A DNA stretch of 64,000 nucleotides, from positions 303,202-367,201 of the forward strand of contig NZ_LMMM01000018.1 of the NCBI RefSeq assembly GCF_001422245.1, read 5' to 3'. Below are positions 25,933-35,164 of the stretch, piece by piece (within the stretch, counting starts at the first letter, position 1; each line of letters opens with the position of its first letter). The stretch comes from Rhizobium sp. Leaf262. GTDB lineage: Bacteria > Pseudomonadota > Alphaproteobacteria > Rhizobiales > Rhizobiaceae. Made by a program: the position numbers and the translations under genes. The notes beneath the pieces are model-generated. The model did not search any database. It saw nothing but the letters and a program-made list of their open reading frames with translations, and was not told where the DNA came from.

Positions 25933-26637
25933 TCAATCAGCCTTCGTTCCAAAACTGCCGCGTATCTTGTGGTCCTCCACAAGTTGGACCAAATCCGGCA
26001 TGGCGTCAAACACCAGATCGGGTTTCAGGCTGGCAATATGGTCACGAAATGCAGGGAAACGGGCGTGCGAGCCGCCGGTGAAAGCAAAGACGCGCATTCC
26101 TGCCGCCTTGGCCGCGGCAATTCCGGCGGGGCTGTCTTCGATGACGATGCAATCCCTCGGCTCTACCTGCATCTGTCCTGCGGCATGCAGGAAAAGATCC
26201 GGCGCAGGCTTGCCGTTTTTCACCATCGTCGCGCTGAAAATATGAGGTTCGAATTTCTCCAGCAGGCCGGTGAGGCCGAGAGAATAGCGGATGCGCTCCG
26301 GCTGACTGGAGGATGCGACGCAGCGCGGCACCGAAAGGCGATCCAGCGTCTCGGCCATGCCGTCTATTGCTTTCAACTCATCGCGAAAACGCTGAAAGAG
26401 TTCGCTGCGCATATGCTCAAGAAAATCGATATCGGTCTCGACACCATACTCGTCCCAGAGCGTCGCGGTCATGCTGGCGACGCTGCGACCGAGGAAGCGC
26501 TGATAGGCTTCCTCTTCGGTGATCTGGACGCCCTGATGGGCGACCATGTCGATCAGCACAGCAATGGAAACCGGCTCGCTATCCACGAGAACGCCGTCGC
26601 AATCAAAGATCAGCAAAGGCGCGTTCCCGGTTTGCAT
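25933..26637 (-). CDS. HAD-superfamily hydrolase, subfamily IA
   Basis: The 234-residue phosphatase has motif I FDCDGVLVDSE (residues 11-21, nucleophile Asp), a helical cap domain, motif II VASSSQ, the motif III Lys in KNGKPAPDLF, and motif IV VIEDSPAGIAAAKAAGM. It resembles sugar-phosphate phosphatases of the beta-phosphoglucomutase-like group. It lies 13 bases after the polyol dehydrogenase gene on the same strand, so it probably acts on a phosphorylated sugar or polyol, perhaps preventing build-up of dead-end phosphates. The substrate is not known. Confidence 0.9.
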   Translation of the reverse strand: MQTGNAPLLIFDCDGVLVDSEPVSIAVLIDMVAHQGVQITEEEAYQRFLGRSVASMTATLWDEYGVETDIDFLEHMRSELFQRFRDELKAIDGMAETLDRLSVPRCVASSSQPERIRYSLGLTGLLEKFEPHIFSATMVKNGKPAPDLFLHAAGQMQVEPRDCIVIEDSPAGIAAAKAAGMRVFAFTGGSHARFPAFRDHIASLKPDLVFDAMPDLVQLVEDHKIRGSFGTKAD

Positions 26638-26650
26638 GACACATCTCTTT

Positions 26651-28132
26651 TCAGCTGACGAGTTTGTTTTGCAGGTAAAGTTCGAGTGTCTCGGCTGTAC
26701 CCTTCTCCCACAACGTCTTCAAGGCATGGGCGAAGCGTGTGCGGAAGAGTTCCGATTTGGCGACCTCGCCAAAGATATCGTCCAGCGCCAGAAACGCCAT
26801 CGGATCTTCCTTCGCCTTTATGGCGGCGGCCTGAAGGCGCTCGGCGCTGGCATCGTTGAAAACGATCTTCGCGCCGCTATCGGAGGTGCCGTGGAAGTAA
26901 CGGCACCACAGCGCCGAGACCAGCGAGAGACCGACGATGTCGTCGCCCTTTTCAAGACGATCTGCCGTCGAAGGCAGGATGAATTTCGGCTGGCGGTTGG
27001 AGCCATCCTGCGCCAGACGCGGAATGGTGTCGCCGATCTTGGGGTTGAGGAAACGCCGCTCGATGAGATCGAAATATTCGTTGAGATCCGTATTCGGCAC
27101 CGGCGGAATGATCGGGATGATCTCTTCCTTCTCCAGCTTGGCGAGAAAGGCACGGATCAGCGGATGCTCCATCGCCTCATGCACGAAGTGGATGTCGAGA
27201 AGCGCTGCCGGATAGGCAATCGCCGCATGGCCGCCATTGAGGATGCGGATTTTCATATGCTCGTAAGGCGCAACTTCCGGCACGAACTGCACACCGACCT
27301 TTTCCAGCGCAGGACGGCCAGCGGGGAAATTGTCTTCCATCACCCACTGCTTGAACTCTTCGCAAAAGACCGGCCAATTGTCGTCAATGCCGAAATCGTC
27401 GCGGGCAATATCGCGCTCGCGGTCACCGGTCGCAGGCGTAATGCGGTCCACCATGGAATTGGGGAAGGAAACGTTGTCGCTGATCCAGTTGGCAAAGGCC
27501 GGATCAGAGAGTGCTGCGAGCCCAACCACGGCGTTTTTTGTGACCTTGCCATTGTGGGGAATATTATCGCAGGACATGACGGTAAAGGGCTGGATGCCCT
27601 TGTCTTTGCGGGCTTTCAGGCCAGCCACGATGAAGCCAAAAACCGTCTTGGGTGCTGCCGGGTTCTTGCCGTCTTCGGCAATGGCCGGGTGCTGCGGATT
27701 GAATTTGCCTGACGCATCGATGAAGTAACCGCCTTCGGTGATCGTCATCGAGACGATGCGGATTTTCGGATCGGACAGTGTTTCGATGGTGGCTGCGGTG
27801 TCGCCTATCTTGAGAATGTCGATCATCGGGGCGGTAACGCGTGCGCCGGTGCGGTTGTTGTCCTGCTCCACCACTGTCGTCAGGAAATCCTGCGCCGCAA
27901 GCTTCTCGCGCATGACGGTGTCAGATGGCAAAACGCCTGCGCCGATGATCGCCCAATCATGATCGGCACCGGTGTTGAACAGGTCGTCCAGATAGATCGC
28001 CTGATGGGCGCGATGGAAATTGCCCACGCCGAAATGCACGATACCGGCAGAAAGGTCGGCACGCGAATAGGACGGAACGGATGCCGTTGCCTTGACCTGA
28101 TCGAGCGTTGCGAGCGAGAGTTTTGATGTCAT
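26651..28132 (-). CDS. mtlK: Mannitol dehydrogenase family polyol dehydrogenase
   Basis: The 493-residue long-chain dehydrogenase oxidises polyols such as D-mannitol or D-arabinitol with NAD. The N-terminal Rossmann segment IVHFGVGNFHRAHQAIYLDD lies near residues 31-50. The catalytic Lys-Asn-His group is seen in HMKIRILNGGHAAIAY near residue 295. The C-terminal domain is complete. It follows the SmoK-like ATPase gene (86 bases) on the same strand. No SmoS-type sorbitol dehydrogenase is present here, so mannitol or arabinitol is more likely than sorbitol. Confidence 0.92.
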   Translation of the reverse strand: MTSKLSLATLDQVKATASVPSYSRADLSAGIVHFGVGNFHRAHQAIYLDDLFNTGADHDWAIIGAGVLPSDTVMREKLAAQDFLTTVVEQDNNRTGARVTAPMIDILKIGDTAATIETLSDPKIRIVSMTITEGGYFIDASGKFNPQHPAIAEDGKNPAAPKTVFGFIVAGLKARKDKGIQPFTVMSCDNIPHNGKVTKNAVVGLAALSDPAFANWISDNVSFPNSMVDRITPATGDRERDIARDDFGIDDNWPVFCEEFKQWVMEDNFPAGRPALEKVGVQFVPEVAPYEHMKIRILNGGHAAIAYPAALLDIHFVHEAMEHPLIRAFLAKLEKEEIIPIIPPVPNTDLNEYFDLIERRFLNPKIGDTIPRLAQDGSNRQPKFILPSTADRLEKGDDIVGLSLVSALWCRYFHGTSDSGAKIVFNDASAERLQAAAIKAKEDPMAFLALDDIFGEVAKSELFRTRFAHALKTLWEKGTAETLELYLQNKLVS

Positions 28133-28218
28133 GAGACGATCCTCGAATTTCCTGTCATGGAGCCATCGCTATGGCTCGTCGCTGATGCGGCCAGCCATGC
28201 GGCGATGCGGTCTGGCGC

Positions 28219-29217
28219 TTAGATGGCGAGACCCTTTCTATCGAACTTGTGGATTTTGCTGTCATCCGGCGTGATGAAGACGGTATCGCCATGCTGACAC
28301 GCAAACTCGCCACCGGCACGGGCAGTAATCATCCCGATCTCATCGACATTGATGTGGATGAAGGTGTCGGAGCCGAGATGTTCGGCAACCGCGACCGTGC
28401 CCTTCCAAACACCGCTGTCCTTGGACAGCAGCAGATGTTCCGGGCGAACGCCGACCGTGTCGGCACCCTTGGCTTGAGCGTAAGCACCTTTGACGAAGTT
28501 CATGCGCGGCGAGCCGATGAAGCCTGCGACGAAGAGATTGCGTGGCGTCTTGTAAAGCTCCATCGGGGAGCCGACCTGCTCGATATTGCCGCGATTGAGC
28601 ACGACGATCTTGTCGGCCATGGTCATGGCTTCCACCTGATCGTGGGTGACGTAGATCATCGTGGTCTTGAGCGTATTGTGCAGCTCGGAGATTTCGAGAC
28701 GCATGGTGCCGCGCAAGGAAGCATCGAGGTTCGACAACGGCTCATCGAACAGAAACGCCGAGGGTTCGCGCACGATGGCGCGGCCGATGGCAACACGCTG
28801 GCGCTGGCCGCCCGAAAGCTGCGAGGGGCGACGGTCAAGATAATCGGTGAGGTTCAGAACGCTTGCGGCATCATTGACCTTCTTGTCGATGACGGCCTTG
28901 TCGAGCTTGGCCATTTTCAAGGGAAAGCCGATATTGTTGCGCACGCTCATATGCGGATAAAGCGCATAGGACTGGAACACCATGGCAAGGCCGCGTTCTG
29001 CCGGTGCCTTTTCGCTCACATCCTTGCCGTCGATGATGATCTGACCGCCGGTGACATCCTCGAGACCTGCGATGAGGCGCAGGAGCGTTGACTTGCCGCA
29101 GCCGGACGGGCCGACGAACACCACGAACTCACCATCTTCGATATCGAGATCGATGGAGGGAATGACCTTGGCTTCACCAAAGACCTTGGAAACTTTTCTA
29201 AGGGAAATGCTGCCCAT
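28219..29217 (-). CDS. smoK: Polyol ABC importer, ATP-binding subunit
   Basis: The 332-residue MalK/UgpC-type ATPase has Walker [10 protein letters not shown] at about residues 36-44, signature [15 protein letters not shown] near 134-148, Walker [12 protein letters not shown] near 155-165, and a C-terminal TOBE-type domain ([10 protein letters not shown]). It powers uptake through the two permeases encoded upstream. I use the ATG at 29217; the longer frame to 29517 runs inside the permease gene. It lies 11 bases after that permease gene. Confidence 0.92.
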   Translation of the reverse strand: MGSISLRKVSKVFGEAKVIPSIDLDIEDGEFVVFVGPSGCGKSTLLRLIAGLEDVTGGQIIIDGKDVSEKAPAERGLAMVFQSYALYPHMSVRNNIGFPLKMAKLDKAVIDKKVNDAASVLNLTDYLDRRPSQLSGGQRQRVAIGRAIVREPSAFLFDEPLSNLDASLRGTMRLEISELHNTLKTTMIYVTHDQVEAMTMADKIVVLNRGNIEQVGSPMELYKTPRNLFVAGFIGSPRMNFVKGAYAQAKGADTVGVRPEHLLLSKDSGVWKGTVAVAEHLGSDTFIHINVDEIGMITARAGGEFACQHGDTVFITPDDSKIHKFDRKGLAI

Positions 29218-29228
29218 TTTCTTATTCC

Positions 29229-30053
29229 TTATTTCACCGCGCCGAAGGTCAGGCCGCGAACGAGTTGTTTCTGGGAGAACCAGCCAAGCACGAGGATCGG
29301 CGCAATCGCCATCATCGAAGCGGCAGATAGCTTCGCCCAGAACAGACCCTGCGGGCTGGAGAAGGAGGCGATGAAGGCCGTCAGCGGCGCGGCATTGGTG
29401 GTGGTGAGACGAATGGTCCAGAAGGATTCGTTCCACGCCAGAATGATGTTGAGGAGAAGCGTCGAGGCAATGCCGGGGATCGCCATCGGCGTCAGCACAT
29501 AGACGATCTCGTTCCACAGCGACGCGCCATCCATGCGGGACGCCTCAAGAATTTCACCCGGAATTTCCCGGAAGTATGTGTAGAGCATCCACACCACGAT
29601 CGGCAGATTGATGAAGGTGAGCATGATGGTGAGGCCGATGCGCGTATCGAGCAGACCGGCATTGCGGAAGATGAGGTAAATCGGCACCAGCACCGCCACC
29701 GCAGGCATCATCTTGGTGGAGAGCATCCACATCAGAATATCCTTGGTGCGCTTGGTGGGCGAAAACGCCATGGCCCAGGCCGCAGGTATCGCGATGAGAA
29801 GTGCCACGATGGTGGAGCCGACCGAGAGGATGACCGAGTTCATGAACGGCTTGAAGTAATCACGCTGCGTGTTGACCGTGATGTAGTTTTCAAACGTGCC
29901 CGATGGCCAGAGGCTGAAGCCCGCAATCGCTTCCGGCTCCGTCTTCAACGATGTGACGAAGGCATAGAGGATCGGGAAGAACAGCAGCAGGGCGATGACC
30001 CAGGCGGCAATGGTGAAGCCGATTTTGGAGCGTGTCGAGACTTTACGAGCCAT
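29229..30053 (-). CDS. smoG: Polyol ABC importer, permease subunit (MalG type)
   Basis: The 274-residue membrane protein has six hydrophobic segments and the EAA loop [23 protein letters not shown] near residues 180-202. The C-terminal form ([11 protein letters not shown]) is the MalG-like partner. It starts 11 bases after the first permease gene. The SmoG name rests on operon order and family. Confidence 0.9.
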   Translation of the reverse strand: MARKVSTRSKIGFTIAAWVIALLLFFPILYAFVTSLKTEPEAIAGFSLWPSGTFENYITVNTQRDYFKPFMNSVILSVGSTIVALLIAIPAAWAMAFSPTKRTKDILMWMLSTKMMPAVAVLVPIYLIFRNAGLLDTRIGLTIMLTFINLPIVVWMLYTYFREIPGEILEASRMDGASLWNEIVYVLTPMAIPGIASTLLLNIILAWNESFWTIRLTTTNAAPLTAFIASFSSPQGLFWAKLSAASMMAIAPILVLGWFSQKQLVRGLTFGAVK

Positions 30054-30064
30054 GATCCTGTCTC

Positions 30065-30937
30065 CTATCGATCAAGGTTCTTGCCGACGGCGCGCATCAG
30101 GAAGATGGCGACGACGTTTGCAAGGATGACGGCGATGATGCCACCGGCGGACGCTCCACCCACATCATAGCCCAGCAGTGCCGTGCGATAGATGAGGAAG
30201 GCGAGATTGGTCGAGGCGTAACCCGGGCCACCATTGGTGGTGACGAGGATTTCCGCGTAGACGCCGAGCAGGAAGATCGTCTGGATGAGAATGACGACAG
30301 TGATGGCACGCGCCAGATGCGGCAGCGTCAGATAGATGAAGCGGCTGAAGAAGCTCGCGCCATCCATCTCGGCGGCTTCCTTCTGCTCGCCATCCAGCGA
30401 CTGAAGCGCCGTCAGCAGGATGAGTGTCGCGAAAGGCAGCCACTGCCAGGCCACGATGATGACGATGGATAGCAACGGAAACTGTGAAAACCAGTCGATG
30501 GGCTGAAATCCGAAGAACCTTGATAGGTCCGCCAGCACCCCGTAGCCGGGATGCATGATCATGTTCTTCCAGACGAGAGCCGCAACCGGCGGCATGACGA
30601 AGAAGGGCGAGATGACCAGAATGCGCACGATGCCCTGCCCGAAAATGGGCTGGTCCAGCAACAGCGCAATGCCGATGCCGCCGATAACGGTGATCATCAG
30701 CACGCCGCCGACGATGACGAGCGTATTCCAGATGGACTGGAAGAAGGCCGGGTCGGTGTAGAAATACTGATAATTGAACAGGCCAGCAAAGCTGACATTG
30801 GCCGGGTTCAGCAGATTGTAATTCTGAAACGAATACCACAGCGTCATCGACAATGGCACGATCATCCAGACCAGAAGCAGGATGACCGAAGGCGCCATCA
30901 TGATCCGCGCCAGGTTCTTGGTGTTTTGCGTAGCCAT
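30065..30937 (-). CDS. smoF: Polyol ABC importer, permease subunit (MalF type)
   Basis: The 290-residue membrane protein has six hydrophobic segments and the loop KEAAEMDGASFFSRFIYLTLPHL near residues 192-214. I use the ATG at 30937 because GGAGG lies about 7 bases upstream; an ATG five codons earlier is also in frame. It forms the heterodimeric channel with the next permease. A strong hairpin lies between it and the binding-protein gene upstream. Confidence 0.9.
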   Translation of the reverse strand: MATQNTKNLARIMMAPSVILLLVWMIVPLSMTLWYSFQNYNLLNPANVSFAGLFNYQYFYTDPAFFQSIWNTLVIVGGVLMITVIGGIGIALLLDQPIFGQGIVRILVISPFFVMPPVAALVWKNMIMHPGYGVLADLSRFFGFQPIDWFSQFPLLSIVIIVAWQWLPFATLILLTALQSLDGEQKEAAEMDGASFFSRFIYLTLPHLARAITVVILIQTIFLLGVYAEILVTTNGGPGYASTNLAFLIYRTALLGYDVGGASAGGIIAVILANVVAIFLMRAVGKNLDR

Positions 30938-31042
30938 GAGGCTCCCTCCCAATTCCGGACCATGCCTCTCAAGGGCACGGAAACGCTTGGCATTTTCTTA
31001 TTCTGATTGGGTAACGACGCTTAAAGAAACGAATTGTCTGGC

Positions 31043-31083
31043 AAAGAAGCCGCCCGGCCATCGGGGCCGGACGGCGGTTCTTT
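31043..31083 (-). other. Strong intra-operon hairpin between smoE and smoF
   Basis: AAAGAA at 31043-31048 pairs with TTCTTT at 31078-31083. The interior GCCGCCCGGCC/GGCCGGACGGC extends the stem to nearly 18 pairs with a short ATCGG-type loop. It lies 8 bases after the binding-protein stop codon on the minus strand and may be a partial terminator or an mRNA-stabilising structure. Confidence 0.75.
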
Positions 31084-31090
31084 GGGAGGA

Positions 31091-32404
31091 TTACTTGATG
31101 TATCCCGAGCGCGTCATTTCACGCGTGGTTGTGGACTGTGCGCTGGCCAAGGCGTCATCGACGCTGGACTGACCGGCAACAACCGCCGAGAACAGCTGAC
31201 CGACCGTGGTGCCGAGCGACTGGAACTCAGGAATGGCCACGAACTGACCGCCTGTGTAAGGCACCGGCTTCACCGTTGGCTTGGTGATATCAGCCGCGTT
31301 CATGGCAGCCAGCGTCGGTGCTGCAAAGCCCGCCGCCTTTTCGTAGTCCGCGTTCTTGTAGAGCGAAGTACGCGTGCCCGGAGGAACGTTGGCCCAGCCT
31401 TCCTTGGAAGCGACGAGCTGCGTGTAGTCCTTGCTGGTTGCCCAGGCGATGAACTTTTCAGCGGCATCGGCCTTCTGCGAGCTCTTCGGAATGGCGAGGT
31501 TCCAGGACCAGAGCCAGTTGCCATGGTTCTTCAGTTCACCATGCGTCGGGAACAGCGCGTATCCAACCTTGTCGGCAACCTTGCTGTCCTTCGGGTTCGA
31601 CACGAAGGAAGCAGCAACCGTGGCATCAATCCACATGCCGCATTTGCCCTGCTGGAACAGCGTCAGGTTTTCGTTGAAGCCGTTGGAGGAAGCACCGGAC
31701 GGACCGGCATCCTTCATGAGGTCAACGTAGAACTGAAGGGCGTTTTTCCATTCCGGCTGATCGAACTGGGGCTTCCAGTTTTCATCGAACCAGCGGCCAC
31801 CAAAGGAGTTGGTGAGGGCCGTGATGAAGGCCATGTTTTCGCCCCAGCCGGCCTTGCCACGAAGGCACATGCCGTTGATGTCGGCCTTGCGATCGGTGAT
31901 CTTGCGGGCAGCGTCACCAATGAATTCCCATGTCGGGTTTTCCGGCATCTTCAGACCAGCTTTTTCAAACAGGTCCTTGCGATACATGATCATGGCGGAT
32001 TCGCCGTAGAACGGTGCGGCATAAAGCTTGCCATCGACCGTCAAACCACCCTTGATCGAGGGCAGCATGTCAGCGACATCATAGTTATCGCCGAGCTTTT
32101 CGAGCGGCAAAAGCCAGCCCTGCTTGGCCCAGATCGGAACTTCATAGTTGCCGATTGTCATGATGTCGTACTGGCCGCCATTGGTGGCGATATCGGTGGT
32201 GACGCGTTCGCGCAGGACGTTTTCTTCCAGCGTGACCCATTCAACCTTGATATCGGGGTTTTTGGCGGTGAATTCGGATGTCAGTCCCTGCATGCGGATC
32301 ATATCGCCGTTGTTGACGGTGGCGATGGTCAGCGTTTCTGCGGAAGCGAGGCCCGAAAAGGCGAGAGCCGAGCACGCGCCCAGCAGAAGTGTCTTCAAAG
32401 TCAT
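31091..32404 (-). CDS. smoE: Polyol ABC importer, substrate-binding protein
   Basis: The 437-residue family 1 extracellular solute-binding protein has a signal peptide (residues 1-22, ending SGLASA). It shows family features ATVNNGDMIRMQGL near residue 28, PFYGESAMIMYRKDLFEKAGL near 150 and NWLWSWNLAIPKSS near 315. It delivers sugar alcohols to the SmoFGK complex in the periplasm. It is separated from the regulator gene by 143 bases containing candidate operators, so it is probably the first gene of the transport transcript. Confidence 0.92.
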   Translation of the reverse strand: MTLKTLLLGACSALAFSGLASAETLTIATVNNGDMIRMQGLTSEFTAKNPDIKVEWVTLEENVLRERVTTDIATNGGQYDIMTIGNYEVPIWAKQGWLLPLEKLGDNYDVADMLPSIKGGLTVDGKLYAAPFYGESAMIMYRKDLFEKAGLKMPENPTWEFIGDAARKITDRKADINGMCLRGKAGWGENMAFITALTNSFGGRWFDENWKPQFDQPEWKNALQFYVDLMKDAGPSGASSNGFNENLTLFQQGKCGMWIDATVAASFVSNPKDSKVADKVGYALFPTHGELKNHGNWLWSWNLAIPKSSQKADAAEKFIAWATSKDYTQLVASKEGWANVPPGTRTSLYKNADYEKAAGFAAPTLAAMNAADITKPTVKPVPYTGGQFVAIPEFQSLGTTVGQLFSAVVAGQSSVDDALASAQSTTTREMTRSGYIK

Positions 32405-32428
32405 GATCTTCCTCCCAGAAGAAGTTTG

Positions 32429-32447
32429 TGAGCATTCGCTTTGCTCT
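32429..32447. promoter_or_regulatory. Candidate SmoC operator near the smoE start
   Basis: TGAGCA (32429-32434) and TGCTCT (32442-32447) form an imperfect inverted pair with 7 bases between, just upstream of the smoE start codon. The same hexamers occur 110 bases away at the end of smoC. Confidence 0.4.
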
Positions 32448-32544
32448 AGGGCAATTACTCACTTTTGGGAGATAGAAGTCAAGCACCTACCTGCGCTGCG
32501 ATGCACAAGGAATAGCTAACATACTGAAATAAAGGCGATATTTC

Positions 32545-32561
32545 TGCTCAATCTCTGAGCA
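32545..32561. promoter_or_regulatory. Candidate SmoC operator overlapping the smoC stop codon
   Basis: TGCTCA-N5-TGAGCA is a perfect 17-base palindrome at 32545-32561 that overlaps the regulator's stop codon and lies upstream of smoE. Confidence 0.5.
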
Positions 32562-33501
32562 AATATTCGGCCGAAGCCTCGTCGGTGATGACACCGTTGA
32601 GCAGCCCGCCACGCAACGCAGCGAGAATGGCAGATGATTTTTGCTTGCCCTGGGCAATGCCGATGACCGTGCTTGTCTCGCGTGGCGGCAGGGGAACGGA
32701 CGCGACGCGATCATTGATCGGCGTGTCGAGAAACTGGCCGTCGCGATCAAAAGACCAGCCACAAATCTCACCCGCACCACCCTTGGCAATGAGGTCGCGC
32801 ATCTCCTGAACCTCAAGGAAACCATCAACGCAGAGCGGCGCGTTCTCTGCCAATTGGCCCACGCCGACGAAGGTGACATTGGCAGCAGCACCCAGTGCCA
32901 GCGTGGAGCGCACCATGGACTGCTCATGCAGCAATTCCCGTTCTTCCGCGGACGAACAGAGAACCGGCAAAGGCATGGGGAAATGCCGGGCCTTGATGGC
33001 ATCGGCCATCGAGAAGATAACGTTGTAATAGGCCGCAGACCCATCCGGCCCGATATTGCCGGTGAGCGAAACGATGCGATGTTGCGGGCATTCCATCGGC
33101 GGCAATTGATCGACCGCCGCTTTTAGCGTTCGGCCCGTACCGATGGCCAGCACAATGGGGTCGGTCTTGCGCAGCCAGCGTTCGATTTCCGCAGCCCCGG
33201 CCTCGGCAATGCCGACGGTGGAGGACACACCCGCCGGATCGCTCGGCACGACTTCCACGTATTTCAGCGAAAACCGCTCCCGCAGTGCCTCGCTTTTTTC
33301 GAGGCAGGCGGCAATGGGGTGATCGAGCCGGACCTTGATCAGACGTTCGGCAACGGCCAATGACACGAGGCGCTGCGCCGACTGGCGGGAGATGCCCATG
33401 GCGCTGGCGATCTCATCCTGCGTGCGACCGGCAACATAATAGAGCCACCCGGCCCGCGCCGCGTCGTCTAGCCGTCCACCTGTCTCGGATCGTCTGGCCA
33501 T
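32548..33501 (-). CDS. smoC: SorC-family regulator of the polyol operon
   Basis: The 317-residue protein has an N-terminal helix-turn-helix (YYVAGRTQDEIASAMGISRQSAQRLV, about residues 21-46) and a phosphosugar-binding effector domain with AIGTGRTLKAAVDQL near residue 120 and IGIAQGKQKSSAILAALRG near 285. It resembles SmoC, the regulator at the head of Rhodobacter-type smo operons, and directly precedes smoE here. It is unrelated in detail to the second SorC protein at 18.9 kb, which lacks these ligand-loop residues. Confidence 0.87.
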   Translation of the reverse strand: MARRSETGGRLDDAARAGWLYYVAGRTQDEIASAMGISRQSAQRLVSLAVAERLIKVRLDHPIAACLEKSEALRERFSLKYVEVVPSDPAGVSSTVGIAEAGAAEIERWLRKTDPIVLAIGTGRTLKAAVDQLPPMECPQHRIVSLTGNIGPDGSAAYYNVIFSMADAIKARHFPMPLPVLCSSAEERELLHEQSMVRSTLALGAAANVTFVGVGQLAENAPLCVDGFLEVQEMRDLIAKGGAGEICGWSFDRDGQFLDTPINDRVASVPLPPRETSTVIGIAQGKQKSSAILAALRGGLLNGVITDEASAEYLLRD

Positions 33502-33576
33502 ATGCCTGCCCTTACGTCATCATCCCCACTGTGCTGACATTTTTTCAACGCCCATGTCAAACGCGGCAAGGCAAGC

Positions 33577-34254
33577 TCAACCCAACAATGGTCCGATAAC
33601 GAAATAAAATGCAGCCTTTGTGATGCCGTAGATCACGCCACTGACGATGGCCACCGAGATGACTGAGAGGACGCCGCCCAACAGCGCAAACAGGCCATCG
33701 CGTTCCAGAAGGGCAAAGGAAAAACAACAGATTGCGATGGCGGGCAGGATATTGCCGAGCGGAATGGGCAGAGCCAGAATGACGGCGAGCAGCAGACAGA
33801 TGAGGCCGATCACCCGCTCGAAAACCGTTGACAGCAAGCCTTCCATGCGTGGGCGCAGCAACTTTTGCACCCATAGCAAGACAGGCACGATCTTTTGCGC
33901 GACACGGGCAAAATCCTCCCGTGCCAGCGAACGATCCGCAATGACGCGCGGCAGCCACGGGCTTTTGCCCGCGAAAAGCTGGGCGGCGAGAAAGACGAGA
34001 GGCGTGCCCGTTATGGCCGACGTGCCGGGCGGTGTGGGCACGATATTGGGCAGCGCAAAAACCAGCATCAACGCCCCGAAGGCGCGATCACCCATGGCAG
34101 ACAGAAGATCACCGACGGAGATGCGCGCACGGCTTTCATCGCCCGCCAGCGCTTGCAGAATATCGACGAGGCCGACAGGGGTCTCGGCAGGTTCCGCCAG
34201 GGTCGGCTCGGCATCATCGACCGATAGAGCAGGATTGTCCGACAGGCGCAGCAT
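33577..34254 (-). CDS. exoD: ExoD family membrane protein
   Basis: The 225-residue protein shows the ExoD pattern: a hydrophilic N-terminus, ISVGDLLSAMGDRAFGALMLVFALPNIVPTPPG near residues 45-77, and several hydrophobic segments ending in a glycine-rich helix. ExoD was described in rhizobia as affecting exopolysaccharide and alkali tolerance; the biochemical role is not established. It lies between the second peptide ABC system and smoC on the same strand but is probably a separate unit. Confidence 0.88.
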   Translation of the reverse strand: MLRLSDNPALSVDDAEPTLAEPAETPVGLVDILQALAGDESRARISVGDLLSAMGDRAFGALMLVFALPNIVPTPPGTSAITGTPLVFLAAQLFAGKSPWLPRVIADRSLAREDFARVAQKIVPVLLWVQKLLRPRMEGLLSTVFERVIGLICLLLAVILALPIPLGNILPAIAICCFSFALLERDGLFALLGGVLSVISVAIVSGVIYGITKAAFYFVIGPLLG

Positions 34255-34342
34255 GGGTTCTCAACTCCGAAATGACGGCCCGCTGTAGCAGATCAATGGC
34301 GGCAGCAATACGACATCCACCTCACATTGTCGTTGGAGAGCC

Positions 34343-35164
34343 CTATCGGCGGGTTTTCGGATCAAGCATATCTCTGAGACCATCGCCCAGAAGATTGAAG
34401 CCGAGAACCGCTAGGGCGATGGCTAGGCCGGGCAAGATCGCAAGCCAGGGCGCGGCGGAGAGATAGGTCTGTGATTCCCACAACATCCGCCCCCATGTGG
34501 GTGCCGGCGGCGGCATGCCGAGGCCAAGGAAACTGAGGCCCGCCTCGGTCAAAATGGCAAGACCCAGCTGGATGCTGACCTGCACGATGATGAGATTGGT
34601 GAGGTTGGGCAGGATATGCGTAAAGGTAATGCCGCCCCTGCTGCGCCCCAGACTTTCCGCTGCCAGCACGAAATCCCGCGCCCATAATTGCAGCGCCGCA
34701 GCGCAGGTCAGCCGGGCAAAGACCGGCACCATGAAGGTGGCGATGGCGACGATGGCGGTGAAGCGACCGGAACCGATGAAGGCCCCCAGCATCATAGCTG
34801 AAAGGATGGGCGGCAGCGCGAAAATGATATCGCAGAGGCGCATCAGTAACGCCTCGACGACACCGCGTTGCGCGGCGGCAAATATGCCGACCAGCGTGCC
34901 GACGGTCGCGCCGATGGCAACCGCCATGACGGCGGTGGAGAGCGAATTCCACGCCCCGACCATCAGCATCGAGAGAATATCTCGGCCGAAATGATCGGTG
35001 CCCAGCAGGCCTTGCGCCAGCGGCGGTTTCAGCTTTGCGACGATGTTCATTTTCGTTGGCGACTGCGGTGTCCAGACGAGGGAGAGCAGCGCGATGGCGA
35101 GTAGAGCACCGGTGATGATGGCACCCGACAGCAGAGTGAGATTACGGCGATGGAAACGTCTCAT
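34343..35164 (-). CDS. Peptide-type ABC importer, permease subunit (DppC type), system 2
   Basis: The 273-residue protein is a DppC/OppC-type permease with an N-terminal transmembrane segment, the motif GTDHFGRDILSMLMVGAWNSL near residues 56-76, and LAAESLGRSRGGITFTHILPNL near 165-186. It ends DGLRDMLDPKTRR as family members do. Its ATG at 35164 overlaps the stop of the DppB-type gene by 4 bases. No ATPase genes follow; the next gene is exoD. It probably relies on ATPases encoded elsewhere, perhaps the system 1 pair 4 kb away. Confidence 0.9.
   Translation of the reverse strand: MRRFHRRNLTLLSGAIITGALLAIALLSLVWTPQSPTKMNIVAKLKPPLAQGLLGTDHFGRDILSMLMVGAWNSLSTAVMAVAIGATVGTLVGIFAAAQRGVVEALLMRLCDIIFALPPILSAMMLGAFIGSGRFTAIVAIATFMVPVFARLTCAAALQLWARDFVLAAESLGRSRGGITFTHILPNLTNLIIVQVSIQLGLAILTEAGLSFLGLGMPPPAPTWGRMLWESQTYLSAAPWLAILPGLAIALAVLGFNLLGDGLRDMLDPKTRR

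Noticed and set aside
31034..32431. Plus-strand open frame of 465 codons
   Set aside because: It is antisense to the SmoE-like binding-protein gene, whose signal peptide and family motifs are clear.
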